From IMG/VR virus record IMGVR_UViG_3300048065_000074, positions 1 through 21,272 of that record: 21,272 nucleotides of DNA. One strand, given 5' to 3'. Both the position numbers and the translations under genes were made by a program. Under the pieces are notes generated by a model. It was not told where the DNA came from. It worked only from the letters and a program-made list of their open reading frames with translations, and searched no databases. This stretch comes from a virus. Positions 1 to 8,066 of the stretch are shown here, piece after piece. Each line of letters opens with the position of its first letter. Within the stretch, counting starts at the first letter, position 1.

Positions 1-503
1 TCATTGGTGCTGATGCTGCTGCTGGTACTGGCGGTGTAGCTGAAACAACTGCTTCTGTAGACTTAGGTGTCGCTTCTGAAGTTGACCCTCTAGACTTAAT
101 GGCTAGAATGGCTAGACTTCTTGACGACCAATCAGTCCCAGAAGAAAACAGATGGTTCGTTGCATCCCCTGATTTCTATGAAGAACTATCTCAAAGTGCT
201 TCTAAATTGTTATCAGTAGATTACAACGCTGGTCAAGGCTCAATCAGAAATGGTTTAGTTTCAAGTGGAAAATTAAGAGGCTTTGATATGTATAAGTCTA
301 ACAACGTACCTTCAGTTTCAACTGCTACAGGTCAATGTTTAGGCGGACATATGTCATCCACAGCAACAGCTAACACAATTCTATCAACAGAAGTAATTAG
401 AGACCCTAGTTCTTTTGGCGATATTGTTAGAGGTTTACATGTCTATGGTGCGAAAGTACTTAGAGATGAAGCTATGGTTAAAGCTATCTACACAATTGAC
501 TAA
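1..503 (+). CDS. Major capsid protein, C-terminal part (5' end outside window)
   Basis: The reading frame is open from the first base (first whole codon at 3) and gives 166 residues before a TAA stop at 501-503, so the start lies upstream of the window. The piece carries motifs usual in HK97-fold capsid proteins of T7-like and marine podoviruses: LLDDQSVPEENRWFVASPDF near residues 38-57 of the fragment, a GFDMYKSNNVP strand further on, and a closing HVYGAKVLRDEAMVKAIY segment. The protein would form the icosahedral shell. An ATG at 99 lies inside this frame but is not the start, because the coding sequence and the family pattern continue upstream of it. The identity also fits what follows: a terminator, then tail tubular genes, as after gene 10 of T7. 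Family assignment is from recognised motifs, not a search. Confidence 0.85.
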   Translation, partial: IGADAAAGTGGVAETTASVDLGVASEVDPLDLMARMARLLDDQSVPEENRWFVASPDFYEELSQSASKLLSVDYNAGQGSIRNGLVSSGKLRGFDMYKSNNVPSVSTATGQCLGGHMSSTATANTILSTEVIRDPSSFGDIVRGLHVYGAKVLRDEAMVKAIYTID

Positions 504-513
504 TAATCAATAC

Positions 514-541
514 GGGGGGTCTTAATTGACCCTCCACTTTT
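514..541 (+). terminator. Rho-independent-type terminator after the capsid gene
   Basis: An 8-bp stem pairs 514-521 (GGGGGGTC) with 528-535 (GACCCTCC), with one G-U wobble and a 6-base TTAATT loop, followed by ACTTTTA with four T. It begins 11 bases after the capsid stop codon. The U-tract is short, so termination is probably partial. That would lower transcription of the tail genes relative to capsid, as T7 Tphi does at the same place. The stem stands out strongly in this AT-rich sequence. Confidence 0.75.
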
Positions 542-556
542 ACAGGGAGATAAAGA

Positions 557-733
557 ATGAAAAAAAGAAAAATGTATAAAGACGGTAAAAAAGTTATGAG
601 TGGTAATGAAGCTGCTATGGGTGGTAATAATCCTAAATTTAAAACAAGAAAAAACTATGTACGTGGTGGAGATGTAAAAATGGACGGATGTCAGCCAGTA
701 TATAAAGGAACACCAAAAGCTAAAGCTAATTAA
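557..733 (+). CDS. Small basic protein of unknown function (58 aa)
   Basis: An ATG at 557 is preceded by GGGAGA at 545-550, a good ribosome binding site with 6-base spacing, and the frame ends at TAA 731-733. The 58-residue product is rich in Lys, Arg and Gly with one Cys (residue 45) and no hydrophobic segment. It carries a YVRGGDVKMDG stretch that resembles YYTGGRVDMSKGG at the N-terminus of the 1112-residue virion protein at 8067. It lies between the capsid terminator and the tail tubular genes, which suggests a minor virion or head-completion role, but this is inference from position. I do not recognise a named family. Confidence 0.7.
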   Translation: MKKRKMYKDGKKVMSGNEAAMGGNNPKFKTRKNYVRGGDVKMDGCQPVYKGTPKAKAN

Positions 734-735
734 TT

Positions 736-882
736 ATGAAAGTTCCAGCACCTAAAGGTTATCACTGGATGAAGTCTGGTAACTCTTATAAATTAATGAA
801 AGACCCTGCAGGTGGTTACAAACCTCACAAAGGTGCGAGTAAGTCTGCTAATTTTAAAATTCAAAAGGTACATAAAAAATAA
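736..882 (+). CDS. Small basic protein of unknown function (48 aa)
   Basis: The frame runs from ATG 736 to TAA 880-882, only two bases after the previous stop, and its last base is the first base of the next gene's ATG. The 48-residue product starts MKVPAPKGYHWMKSGNSYKL and ends with several Lys; it contains PAPKGYHWM and HKGASKSANFKIQKVHKK patches and no membrane segment. There is no strong ribosome binding site, so translation is probably coupled to the 58-residue gene upstream. The tight two-sided packing between real genes is the main argument that it is translated. It may be a small nucleic-acid-contacting or capsid-associated protein; nothing in the sequence proves this. Confidence 0.65.
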   Translation: MKVPAPKGYHWMKSGNSYKLMKDPAGGYKPHKGASKSANFKIQKVHKK

Positions 883-1649
883 TGGCTACTACATATCTAG
901 ATTTAACTAACGAAGTATTAAGAGAACTCAATGAGATTCCGTTGACTTCTGCAAACTTTGCAGACGCTATAGGTTTACAAAAGTTTGTAAAAGATACTGT
1001 TAATAAATCTATATTTGATATAGCTAACGAAGAACCTCAATTACCTTTCTTTTCTGCTGGAGTTAGTGGAGCTACTGACCCTTTTTATGGTAACGTAACT
1101 GTAGAAAGTGTCGCAGGACAAAGATGGTATACTTTGAAAGCTGGTAGTTCTAGTATCACTACTGATTATGCTTCAATAGATTGGGATGATTTTTATGTAA
1201 CTACAATTAACGTAAGTGGAGAAACAGCTCCTTACGTTTCTAAAGGGTTAAGATTTTTAACTCTTGATGATTGGAAAAGATACTACAGAGATAGCGAAAA
1301 CGAAGATGACGCTAATGCTCAAAATCATGGAGAACCTAAATTTGTAATTAAGTCTCCAGATAACAGGAAGTTTGGATTAAGTCCAATTCCTGATAAAGTT
1401 TACAATGTACACTTTTATGCTTTCGTAAGACCAACTGCTTTATCAGCTTACGATGATACAATGGTTTTACCAGAGCAATACAGTAATATTGTAACAGCTA
1501 GAATGAGATATTATGTCTGGCAGTTTAAAGAAAGTCCACAACAGGCTGCTTTTGCATTGGATGATTATAGAAAAGGAATGAAACATATGAAATCTAATCT
1601 TATGAATCCAACGCCTAAGTACATGACAGACGATAGAAGATACTTTTAA
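882..1649 (+). CDS. Tail tubular protein A-like (gp11-type adaptor)
   Basis: The 255-residue protein begins MATTYLDLTNEVLRELNEIP, followed by a helical stretch ending at FDIANEEPQLPFF. This opening is typical of the tail tubular A / gp11-type head-tail adaptors of podoviruses. The middle is beta-rich and includes DWDDFYV and LTLDDWKRYYRDSEN. The C-terminal third is helical (MRYYVWQFKESPQQAAFALD). The role would be a ring below the portal that joins it to the nozzle. The start overlaps the previous stop by one base (TAATG), a coupling junction, and no strong independent ribosome binding site is seen. The protein is longer than T7 gp11 (about 196 residues). Position between capsid and nozzle genes supports the call. 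Confidence 0.75.
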   Translation: MATTYLDLTNEVLRELNEIPLTSANFADAIGLQKFVKDTVNKSIFDIANEEPQLPFFSAGVSGATDPFYGNVTVESVAGQRWYTLKAGSSSITTDYASIDWDDFYVTTINVSGETAPYVSKGLRFLTLDDWKRYYRDSENEDDANAQNHGEPKFVIKSPDNRKFGLSPIPDKVYNVHFYAFVRPTALSAYDDTMVLPEQYSNIVTARMRYYVWQFKESPQQAAFALDDYRKGMKHMKSNLMNPTPKYMTDDRRYF

Positions 1650-1652
1650 ATT

Positions 1653-3254
1653 ATGGCACGTTCACAACCTTTTACAGTAGCATGTGAAGGCGGTTTAGTT
1701 ACTGCTTCTAATCAAATTGATTTGCTACGAAGACCCGGTGTAGCTACAGAGTTAGAAAACTTTGAAGTTTCTATAGAAGGTGGTTATAGAAGAATTAGTG
1801 GATTTACTAAGTTTGGTGAAGGTAGTGCAACTCAACCAACTGGAAGTGCTGATAGAATTTTAGGTGTATTACCTTATGCTGATGGTGTAATAGTTTGTGC
1901 TAGTACAGGTATTTTTTTTAGTCAAGATGGTATTACATGGTTACAAATAAATAGAATATCTGCAGGTGGTGGTGACAGTTATGCAACTTTTACAGGTAAA
2001 GCTTTAAGTGCAAGAACTGGACAAGGACAATGTAGTTTTGCAATATTTGAAAACAGTTATGATTATGGTGAAGTAATTATAGCAGATGGTGCAAATAAAC
2101 CTTTTGCATTTAGAATGGAAGGTACTGGTGCATTAAACACTAGAACTTTTTTTAGTAAGCTTATTACTGTAGATGGAACTAATAGTGTAAAATATATTAC
2201 AGTACATGACCATCACTTATTAGCTGCTGGAGTAAATGATAATGATTCTACTGTATATTATAGTGCTAACAATGCACCAGAAGATTTTACAGGAACTGGA
2301 GCAGGTGCTATTACTATCTCAGATAAGATAGTTGGTATTAGAGGATTCCGTACAGATTTATTTATATTTTGTGAAAATAGTATTCATAAACTTATAAACA
2401 TTAATGATTCACAAACTATAGCAGTAGTACCAGTAGCAGAAAATGTAGGATGTTTAAGTGGTTATAGTATTCAAGAGATTGGTGGTGACTTAGTATTTTT
2501 AGCACCAGATGGAATAAGAACAGTCGCTGGTACAGCAAGAATTGGTGACGTAGAGTTAGGAACAGTTAGTAAAGCTATACAGCCTATACTTAGAGAAGTA
2601 GCAACAAACATTGATAACTTTCAAATAACAAGTATAGTATTGAGAGAAAAATCACAGTACAGATTATTTTATACTAATGTAAATGCTGTAGCTACAGGAC
2701 AAAAAGGAATTATAGGAACACTAAGACCAAACGGTTTTGAGTGGTCAGAAACAAAAGGATTAGAAGTAACAGAAATAGGTTCAGGATTTGATACAAATGG
2801 TGTGGAAAAATATTATCACGGGAATAATTCAGGTTATGTGTTTATACATGATTCAGGTGATGATTTTGATGGCAGTGCTATATTAGCAAGATATGCTACA
2901 CCAGATTATGATTATGGTGATTTAGGAACTTTAAAAACGTTACACTATTTAAAGGTTTCAATAGCAGCAGAAGGATTAGTTACTCCAGAAGTTCAAGTTA
3001 AGTTTGATTATAACAGTGGAGACGTACCACAAGTATCTAGTAATTATTCACTAGGTACAGTAAATCCTTCATCAATATTTGGTAGTGCTGTATTTGGAAC
3101 AAATATATTTGGTGCATCAGCATCACCTATGTTGAGAACACCACTACAAGGAAGTGGTACTTCAAACAACTTTACGGTGATTTCAAACGATAGTAAAGCA
3201 CCATACAGAATTAATGGTTTATATGTAGATTACATACCTTCAGGTAGGAGATAA
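1653..3254 (+). CDS. Tail tubular protein B-like nozzle protein
   Basis: The 533-residue product starts MARSQPFTVACEGGLVTASN and has a conserved early NFEVSIEGGYRRISGFTKFG segment. It then shows repeated short beta-blade-like stretches, such as VYYSANNAPEDFTG followed by IVGIRGFRTDLFIFCENSIHKL. This pattern is seen in beta-propeller tail nozzle proteins (T7 gp12 / P22 gp10 type). The C-terminus YVDYIPSGRR matches the usual GRR ending of such proteins. The product would form the distal tail tube through which DNA leaves. It is shorter than T7 gp12 (about 794 residues). The start lies 3 bases after the tail tubular A stop, with only a weak AGAAG upstream. The exact family is inferred from motif style and gene order. 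Confidence 0.7.
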   Translation: MARSQPFTVACEGGLVTASNQIDLLRRPGVATELENFEVSIEGGYRRISGFTKFGEGSATQPTGSADRILGVLPYADGVIVCASTGIFFSQDGITWLQINRISAGGGDSYATFTGKALSARTGQGQCSFAIFENSYDYGEVIIADGANKPFAFRMEGTGALNTRTFFSKLITVDGTNSVKYITVHDHHLLAAGVNDNDSTVYYSANNAPEDFTGTGAGAITISDKIVGIRGFRTDLFIFCENSIHKLININDSQTIAVVPVAENVGCLSGYSIQEIGGDLVFLAPDGIRTVAGTARIGDVELGTVSKAIQPILREVATNIDNFQITSIVLREKSQYRLFYTNVNAVATGQKGIIGTLRPNGFEWSETKGLEVTEIGSGFDTNGVEKYYHGNNSGYVFIHDSGDDFDGSAILARYATPDYDYGDLGTLKTLHYLKVSIAAEGLVTPEVQVKFDYNSGDVPQVSSNYSLGTVNPSSIFGSAVFGTNIFGASASPMLRTPLQGSGTSNNFTVISNDSKAPYRINGLYVDYIPSGRR

Positions 3255-3259
3255 AAACA

Positions 3260-6200
3260 ATGGCAGGTTATATAAGACAAAGTACATTCGTAGATGGCGA
3301 TACCATTACTGCTGCATTATTTAACAACGAATATAATCAGTTAGTTAATGCATTTAGTAATACATCAGGTCATAAACACGATGGTACAACAGCAGAAGGA
3401 CCAGTAATAGGTCTGATTGGTGATGCAGGTGAGACATCTCCAAATAATAAAGTATTAATAGACACTACAAATAACTATATAGAATTTTATGTTGAAGTAT
3501 CTTCAGCACCTGTACAACAATTATATATTGCAGATGGAGCTATTATTCCTGTCACAGATAGCGACATTAATTTAGGTACAACAAGTTTAAGATTTAAAGA
3601 TACATATACAGATACTGTTACTACTACCGGTAATGTTAGTATCGGTGGTGATTTAACCGTTACAGGTAGTGCTACTATCTCAGGTAATCTTACTTTTGGC
3701 GATGCAGATACTGATAGTATTAACTTAGCTGCTGAAATTGATTCAGATATTATTCCTAACACTGATGGTACATATGACTTAGGAAGTGCTACAAAAGAAT
3801 GGCAAGACCTTTATATTGACGGTACAGCTAACATAGATAGCCTTGTAGCTGATACAGCAGACATTAACGGTGGTACAATTGATGGTGCTACCATAGCTAC
3901 TTCAGATATAACTGTAGGAGCTGGTAAAACTTTAGACGTTTCATCAGGTACTTTAACTTTAGCAGATGACCAAATCTCTGGTGATAAAGTTGAAGGCGGT
4001 ACAATAGCTGCAACAACTATTACTACATTAACTTCAACAACTGGTAACATTACTAACGTAAATGCTACTACAGTAGATTCTACAAATCTTGAAGTTACAA
4101 ATTTAAAAGCTAAAGACGGTACTTCTGCAGGTTCTATAGCAGATACTACAGGTGTTGTAACACTTGCAAGTTCTGTACTAACTACAACAGATATTAATGG
4201 TGGAACTATTGATGGTGTTACTATTGGTGGTACTAGTGCAGGTGCTGTTACTTTTACAGATTTATCAGATGGTACAATAACTATTGCAGGATTTGCTGAT
4301 GAAGATAATATGGTATCTGATAGTGCTACATTGTTACCAACTCAACAATCTGTAAAAGCTTATGTAGACGCACAAGTCACTGCACAGGACTTAGATTTTC
4401 AAGGCGATACCGGAGGTGCTTTAAGTATTGACCTCGACTCTGAAAGCCTTACAATCGCTGGTGGGACTGGTATTGATACTAGTGGAGCTACTAACACTTT
4501 AACAGTTGCAATAGATTCTACAGTCGCTACACTTACTGGCACACAGACTTTAACAAACAAAACACTTACAAGCCCTGTAATCAATACAGGTGTTTCAGGT
4601 ACAGCTTTCCTTGACGATGATACTTTTGCAACTGCAACAGCTAGTACATTAGCATCTTCAGAGTCTATTAAAGCTTATGTAGATACTACAGTTGCTGCAA
4701 CTAATGAAGTTGTTGAAGATACAACTCCACAACTTGGTGGTGATTTAGCATCTAATGGTAATGACATATTATTTGCTGATAACGACAAAGCAGTCTTTGG
4801 AGCAGGTTCAGACTTAGAAATTTATCACTCAGGTGCTGCTTCTATTATTTCCGATGTAGGTACAGGCAATTTAGTTTTACAAGCAGGAGACTTTAGGCTT
4901 AAAAATTCTGACGGCACAGAAACAATGATTCTTGCTAATGCTGGAAGTCTAGTTCAACTTTATCACGACAACTCAGTTAAACTAGCCACAACCTCAACAG
5001 GCATAGACGTAACAGGAACAGCCACAATGGATGGTTTGACTGTTGATGGTGATGCTACATTATCAGATTCTACAAACTCTACTTTACAATTAAAAGGATT
5101 AGCTACTGCTGGTTCGGCTGGTGATTCAATAGGTAGAATAGATTGGTATGGTTCAGCACCAGCAGGAAATGGTGCAGGAATAAAAGCAGCAATTGAAACT
5201 TCTGCTACTACTACAACTTTAAGAGATTTTGATTTACTATTTAAAACCTCTCAAAATGTTGGTTCAGGTGAACCTACTAATTCTTTAAAAGTAGCAGCAA
5301 GTGGAGACATCTCCTTCTACGAAGATACAGGAACTAGCCAAGCTCTATACTGGGATGCAAGTGCTGAATCGCTTGGAATTGGAACGACTAGCCCTGATGC
5401 TAATTTACATATCTCATCAGCAGGTGGAACTGAGCTACATTTACAAGAAGAAACTGCTGGACAGTCTGCACAAATTAAATTTACAAATCCACAAAATTCA
5501 TTTGTAGTTGGTGCAGATGCAAACCCACAAATATTTTTTATTAATACTGATGGTAATCAAGGTAGTGGTCTTTGTATAGATACAAACCACAATGTTGGAA
5601 TTGGAACGACTAGTCCCGCTACAACTTTAGATGTTGATGGTGGAAGTAATAATCCAACCACTCTTACAGTATCTGGTGTTGCATCAAGAGGTATTGTTTT
5701 AGGAGCTGATGATGCTAATGGTAGAGATAGTGGTAAAGGTGTCATATCTGCACCTGATACAGGCTCACAAGCTGGAATATCTTTCCGTGTTACAGGAACA
5801 ACATCATCTGATGAAGCTATGTTCATTAAATCAGATGGCAATGTTGGAATTGGTACGACTACACCTTCATTTGGTAGTGGTTCAGGATTAGAAATACAAA
5901 GAACAAGTGCTGATGCAACTTTAAGATTAGAGCATACTGGTGCAAATGGATTTGAAATAACAGCACAATCAGGACAGGTTACTTATAATTCCCTTTCTTC
6001 AAAACCTCATGTTTTTGAAATAGCAAATACAGAAAGAATGCGTATTGATGGTGCTACAGGCAATGTTGGAATTTCAACGACTAGTCCTGCAGCCAAGTTA
6101 GAAGTTATACATGGAAATGTATCTCAGGGTAATGGAGTTACTTTTGGTAGAACTGCTAGTCAGTCTTGGGATTTTTGGGGCGATAGTGGTGCAAATGTTT

Positions 6201-7450
6201 TATATTCAAAAGGTAATTTTGCAATTATTGGTACATCAGACAGTCAAGACTTATCGTTCAGAACTAATAATACTGACAGGATGCGTATTGATGGTAATGG
6301 CGATATTGGCATTAATACAATCTCGCCCATTGATGGAAGTAAATTAGATGTAGTTGATACAGACGATATGACTATGAGAGTTAGAAGTACAGGTACCTCA
6401 TCTGCTGCTATTAGATATCAAAATTCTACAACAGGAACTACAACAAGTGATGGTTTATTTGTAGGTATAGATGGAACAACAAATGGTTATGTTTGGAATT
6501 ATGAAAATTTACCTGTTTTGTTTGGAACAAATAACGCTGAAAGAATGCGTATTGACTCATCAGGCAATGTTGGAATTGGCACGAGTAGTCCAGTAGCACC
6601 TTTACATATAGAAGGCAAAGACCAAACTGAGGGTACTGCAAGATTTACGCCACACTCAAACAAAGGAAATGAAAGTTCACATATACACTTTGGCTCAACT
6701 GGTGATTGGTACATAAGGTCAGCAGATACAGCAGGTAAAGTAGTAATAAATGATGGTGGGGGCAACGTTGGAATTGGAACGAGTAGTCCTGCTCAAAAAC
6801 TTCATGTATCAGGTAATGCTTACATAGCTGCTGGTAACTATTTTACTGACTCTACAAGTGGTTATTTCTTTGGTGGTAGTGGTTCTTTTACTAATGGTGT
6901 TTATGGTATTGGTTCTAACAATATGGCTTTCAATGTTAATGGCTCAGAAAGAATGCGTATTGATTCTTCAGGCAACTTGTTGGTGGGTACTGCTTCAAAT
7001 TATGCAACTGGTAATGGTCAAGGTATTCAAGCACAAGCATCATCAAATGCTTGTATTACAGCAAGTAGAACTACTGATGATGGTGCTTGTATGAGATTTT
7101 ATCGTAATACTACTTTGGTTGGAAGCATATCAGTTACATCATCAGCAACAGCCTACAACACATCATCAGATGCAAGATTAAAAAACGTTACAGGCTCTGC
7201 AAGAGGTTTAGAAGTAATCAACGAACTAAACCCTGTAGCCTATAACTGGAAAGAATCAGGACAAGCAGACGAAGGCTTAATAGCTCAAGAAGTAAAAGAG
7301 ATAGTACCAAATGCTGTAACAGGTTCAGAAGAAAAAATGTATCAAATGGATTACAGTAAATTGGTAGTCCACCTTGTAAAAGGAATGAAAGAACAACAAA
7401 CACAGATTGAAGCCTTACAATCTGAAATTAACTTATTAAAAGGAGAATAA
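3260..7450 (+). CDS. Long tail fibre with C-terminal S74 intramolecular chaperone
   Basis: The 1396-residue protein starts MAGYIRQSTFVDGDTITAAL after AGGAG at 3246-3250. The N-terminal part likely attaches to the tail. Residues about 90-330 are repetitive beta-rich segments (DLGSATKEWQDLYIDG, DINGGTIDG twice). From about 700 to 1240 there are eight copies of a GNVGIGTTSP-type repeat, four of them preceded by RMRID. The last 94 residues are a peptidase S74 / intramolecular chaperone domain: Ser1303 and Lys1308 in SSDARLKN fit the Ser-Lys dyad five residues apart known for this family. The closing KEQQTQIEALQSEINLLKGE is a trimeric coiled coil. Cleavage before Ser1303 would release the chaperone after trimer folding. 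The fibre would bind the host receptor. Confidence 0.9.
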   Translation: MAGYIRQSTFVDGDTITAALFNNEYNQLVNAFSNTSGHKHDGTTAEGPVIGLIGDAGETSPNNKVLIDTTNNYIEFYVEVSSAPVQQLYIADGAIIPVTDSDINLGTTSLRFKDTYTDTVTTTGNVSIGGDLTVTGSATISGNLTFGDADTDSINLAAEIDSDIIPNTDGTYDLGSATKEWQDLYIDGTANIDSLVADTADINGGTIDGATIATSDITVGAGKTLDVSSGTLTLADDQISGDKVEGGTIAATTITTLTSTTGNITNVNATTVDSTNLEVTNLKAKDGTSAGSIADTTGVVTLASSVLTTTDINGGTIDGVTIGGTSAGAVTFTDLSDGTITIAGFADEDNMVSDSATLLPTQQSVKAYVDAQVTAQDLDFQGDTGGALSIDLDSESLTIAGGTGIDTSGATNTLTVAIDSTVATLTGTQTLTNKTLTSPVINTGVSGTAFLDDDTFATATASTLASSESIKAYVDTTVAATNEVVEDTTPQLGGDLASNGNDILFADNDKAVFGAGSDLEIYHSGAASIISDVGTGNLVLQAGDFRLKNSDGTETMILANAGSLVQLYHDNSVKLATTSTGIDVTGTATMDGLTVDGDATLSDSTNSTLQLKGLATAGSAGDSIGRIDWYGSAPAGNGAGIKAAIETSATTTTLRDFDLLFKTSQNVGSGEPTNSLKVAASGDISFYEDTGTSQALYWDASAESLGIGTTSPDANLHISSAGGTELHLQEETAGQSAQIKFTNPQNSFVVGADANPQIFFINTDGNQGSGLCIDTNHNVGIGTTSPATTLDVDGGSNNPTTLTVSGVASRGIVLGADDANGRDSGKGVISAPDTGSQAGISFRVTGTTSSDEAMFIKSDGNVGIGTTTPSFGSGSGLEIQRTSADATLRLEHTGANGFEITAQSGQVTYNSLSSKPHVFEIANTERMRIDGATGNVGISTTSPAAKLEVIHGNVSQGNGVTFGRTASQSWDFWGDSGANVLYSKGNFAIIGTSDSQDLSFRTNNTDRMRIDGNGDIGINTISPIDGSKLDVVDTDDMTMRVRSTGTSSAAIRYQNSTTGTTTSDGLFVGIDGTTNGYVWNYENLPVLFGTNNAERMRIDSSGNVGIGTSSPVAPLHIEGKDQTEGTARFTPHSNKGNESSHIHFGSTGDWYIRSADTAGKVVINDGGGNVGIGTSSPAQKLHVSGNAYIAAGNYFTDSTSGYFFGGSGSFTNGVYGIGSNNMAFNVNGSERMRIDSSGNLLVGTASNYATGNGQGIQAQASSNACITASRTTDDGACMRFYRNTTLVGSISVTSSATAYNTSSDARLKNVTGSARGLEVINELNPVAYNWKESGQADEGLIAQEVKEIVPNAVTGSEEKMYQMDYSKLVVHLVKGMKEQQTQIEALQSEINLLKGE
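5373..6786 (+). repeat. Coding repeats GNVGIGT/RMRID in the fibre gene
   Basis: The 19-base string TTGGAATTGGAACGACTAG occurs exactly at 5373-5391 and 5595-5613. Closely related copies begin at 5844, 6066, 6570 and 6768, and a more diverged one lies near 6305. A second string, GAATGCGTATTGA, or its GGATGCGTATTGA variant, precedes four of the repeats (near 6038, 6281, 6543 and 6954). Copies are irregularly spaced and in the same frame. They are known as structural repeats of marine phage fibres, and at DNA level they provide homology for deletion, duplication or exchange. Confidence 0.8.
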
Positions 7451-7451
7451 A

Positions 7452-7796
7452 ATGGCAATAGGATATACTTGGAACGTGTCAACAGTTGATACTTACCCAA
7501 CATTAGATGGTAATACTGATGTGGTTTATTCAGTACACTGGAGACTAACAGCAGAAGATGATGCTAATCAGGATGCTGATGGCAACAACTGGACTGCTTC
7601 TAGCTACGGAACTCAATCTGTAGATACAGCAGATATAACAGACTTCACAAGCTTTGCAGACTTAACAAGCTCTGACGTTCAAGGCTGGGTAGAAGCTGCT
7701 ATGGGTGAAGAAGCTATTACAGCTTTAAAAGCTGGTCTAGATGCTCAGATAGAAGCTAAAATCAATCCAACATCTGTTACTAAAACAATCGGATAA
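7452..7796 (+). CDS. Small phage protein, DUF7936-like, unknown function
   Basis: The 114-residue acidic protein starts at ATG 7452, with AGGAG at 7441-7445 lying inside the end of the fibre gene. It opens with MAIGYTWNVSTVDTYPTLDG, then VVYSVHWRLTAEDD, and later SSDVQGWVEAAMGEEAITAL. This arrangement (a YTW strand, a V-x-W-x-L strand, a 'discharge' of Asp/Asn, then a W-containing helix) matches a small protein family common in marine phages that I recall as DUF7936. The family name is from memory and unverified. Function is unknown; its place just behind the fibre suggests a tail or fibre-accessory role. There is no signal peptide or membrane segment. Confidence 0.7.
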   Translation: MAIGYTWNVSTVDTYPTLDGNTDVVYSVHWRLTAEDDANQDADGNNWTASSYGTQSVDTADITDFTSFADLTSSDVQGWVEAAMGEEAITALKAGLDAQIEAKINPTSVTKTIG

Positions 7797-7801
7797 AGAC
7801 T

Positions 7802-8044
7802 ATGGAACTAACACCTTATTTATTTTGGAATATATTTATAACTTTGGTGTTAGCACCAATCCTTTATAGTATCAGACAAAACTCTGAAGAAACTAAAAGG
7901 CTTGATATACTCTTAAACAAGACTCGTGAAGAGATGGCAAAAGAGTATGTAACAAAAACAGAATTAAAAGCTGACTTTGATGTCCTTATAACTAGGATAG
8001 ATAAATTAGGTGAAAAGCTTGACAAACTCTTTGAAGTCAAGTAA
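7802..8044 (+). CDS. Membrane-anchored coiled-coil protein (80 aa)
   Basis: The 80-residue protein has one clear membrane segment at residues 5-23 (PYLFWNIFITLVLAPILYS), followed by a charged helix with coiled-coil spacing (RLDILLNKTREEM, later ITRIDKLGEKLDKLFEVK). Basic residues right after the membrane segment suggest a C-terminal side facing the cytoplasm. Architecture is the same as the protein at 19845 in the lysis block, although the sequences are not obviously homologous. It may be a holin-like or lysis-timing protein, or a membrane tether for virion assembly; the sequence does not decide. The start has a modest GGA at 7791-7793. Confidence 0.7.
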   Translation: MELTPYLFWNIFITLVLAPILYSIRQNSEETKRLDILLNKTREEMAKEYVTKTELKADFDVLITRIDKLGEKLDKLFEVK

Positions 8045-8047
8045 AAT
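8019..8047 (+). promoter_or_regulatory. Candidate sigma70-type promoter before the 1112-aa gene
   Basis: TTGACA at 8019-8024 matches the -35 consensus exactly. TAAAAT at 8042-8047 is a 5/6 match to the -10 consensus, and the spacing is 17 bases, the optimum. It lies in the 3' end of the 80-residue gene and would start transcription around 8053-8056, just ahead of the ATG at 8067. A leader this short would leave little room for the TAGG ribosome binding site at 8055-8058. AT-rich DNA produces such matches by chance, so this is a candidate only. Confidence 0.4.
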
Positions 8048-8066
8048 ATACATGTAGGTATTATAA

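Noticed and set aside
99-503. ATG at 99 as the start of a separate 134-residue gene
   Set aside because: The same frame is open upstream to the window edge and the motifs belong to the C-terminal part of a capsid protein.
5301-5507. Plus-strand frames inside the fibre gene (5301-5507, 5709-5891, 6111-6347, 6858-7094)
   Set aside because: They are out-of-frame readings of the fibre repeats, with no ribosome binding site of note and Leu/Val/Met-rich nonsense composition.
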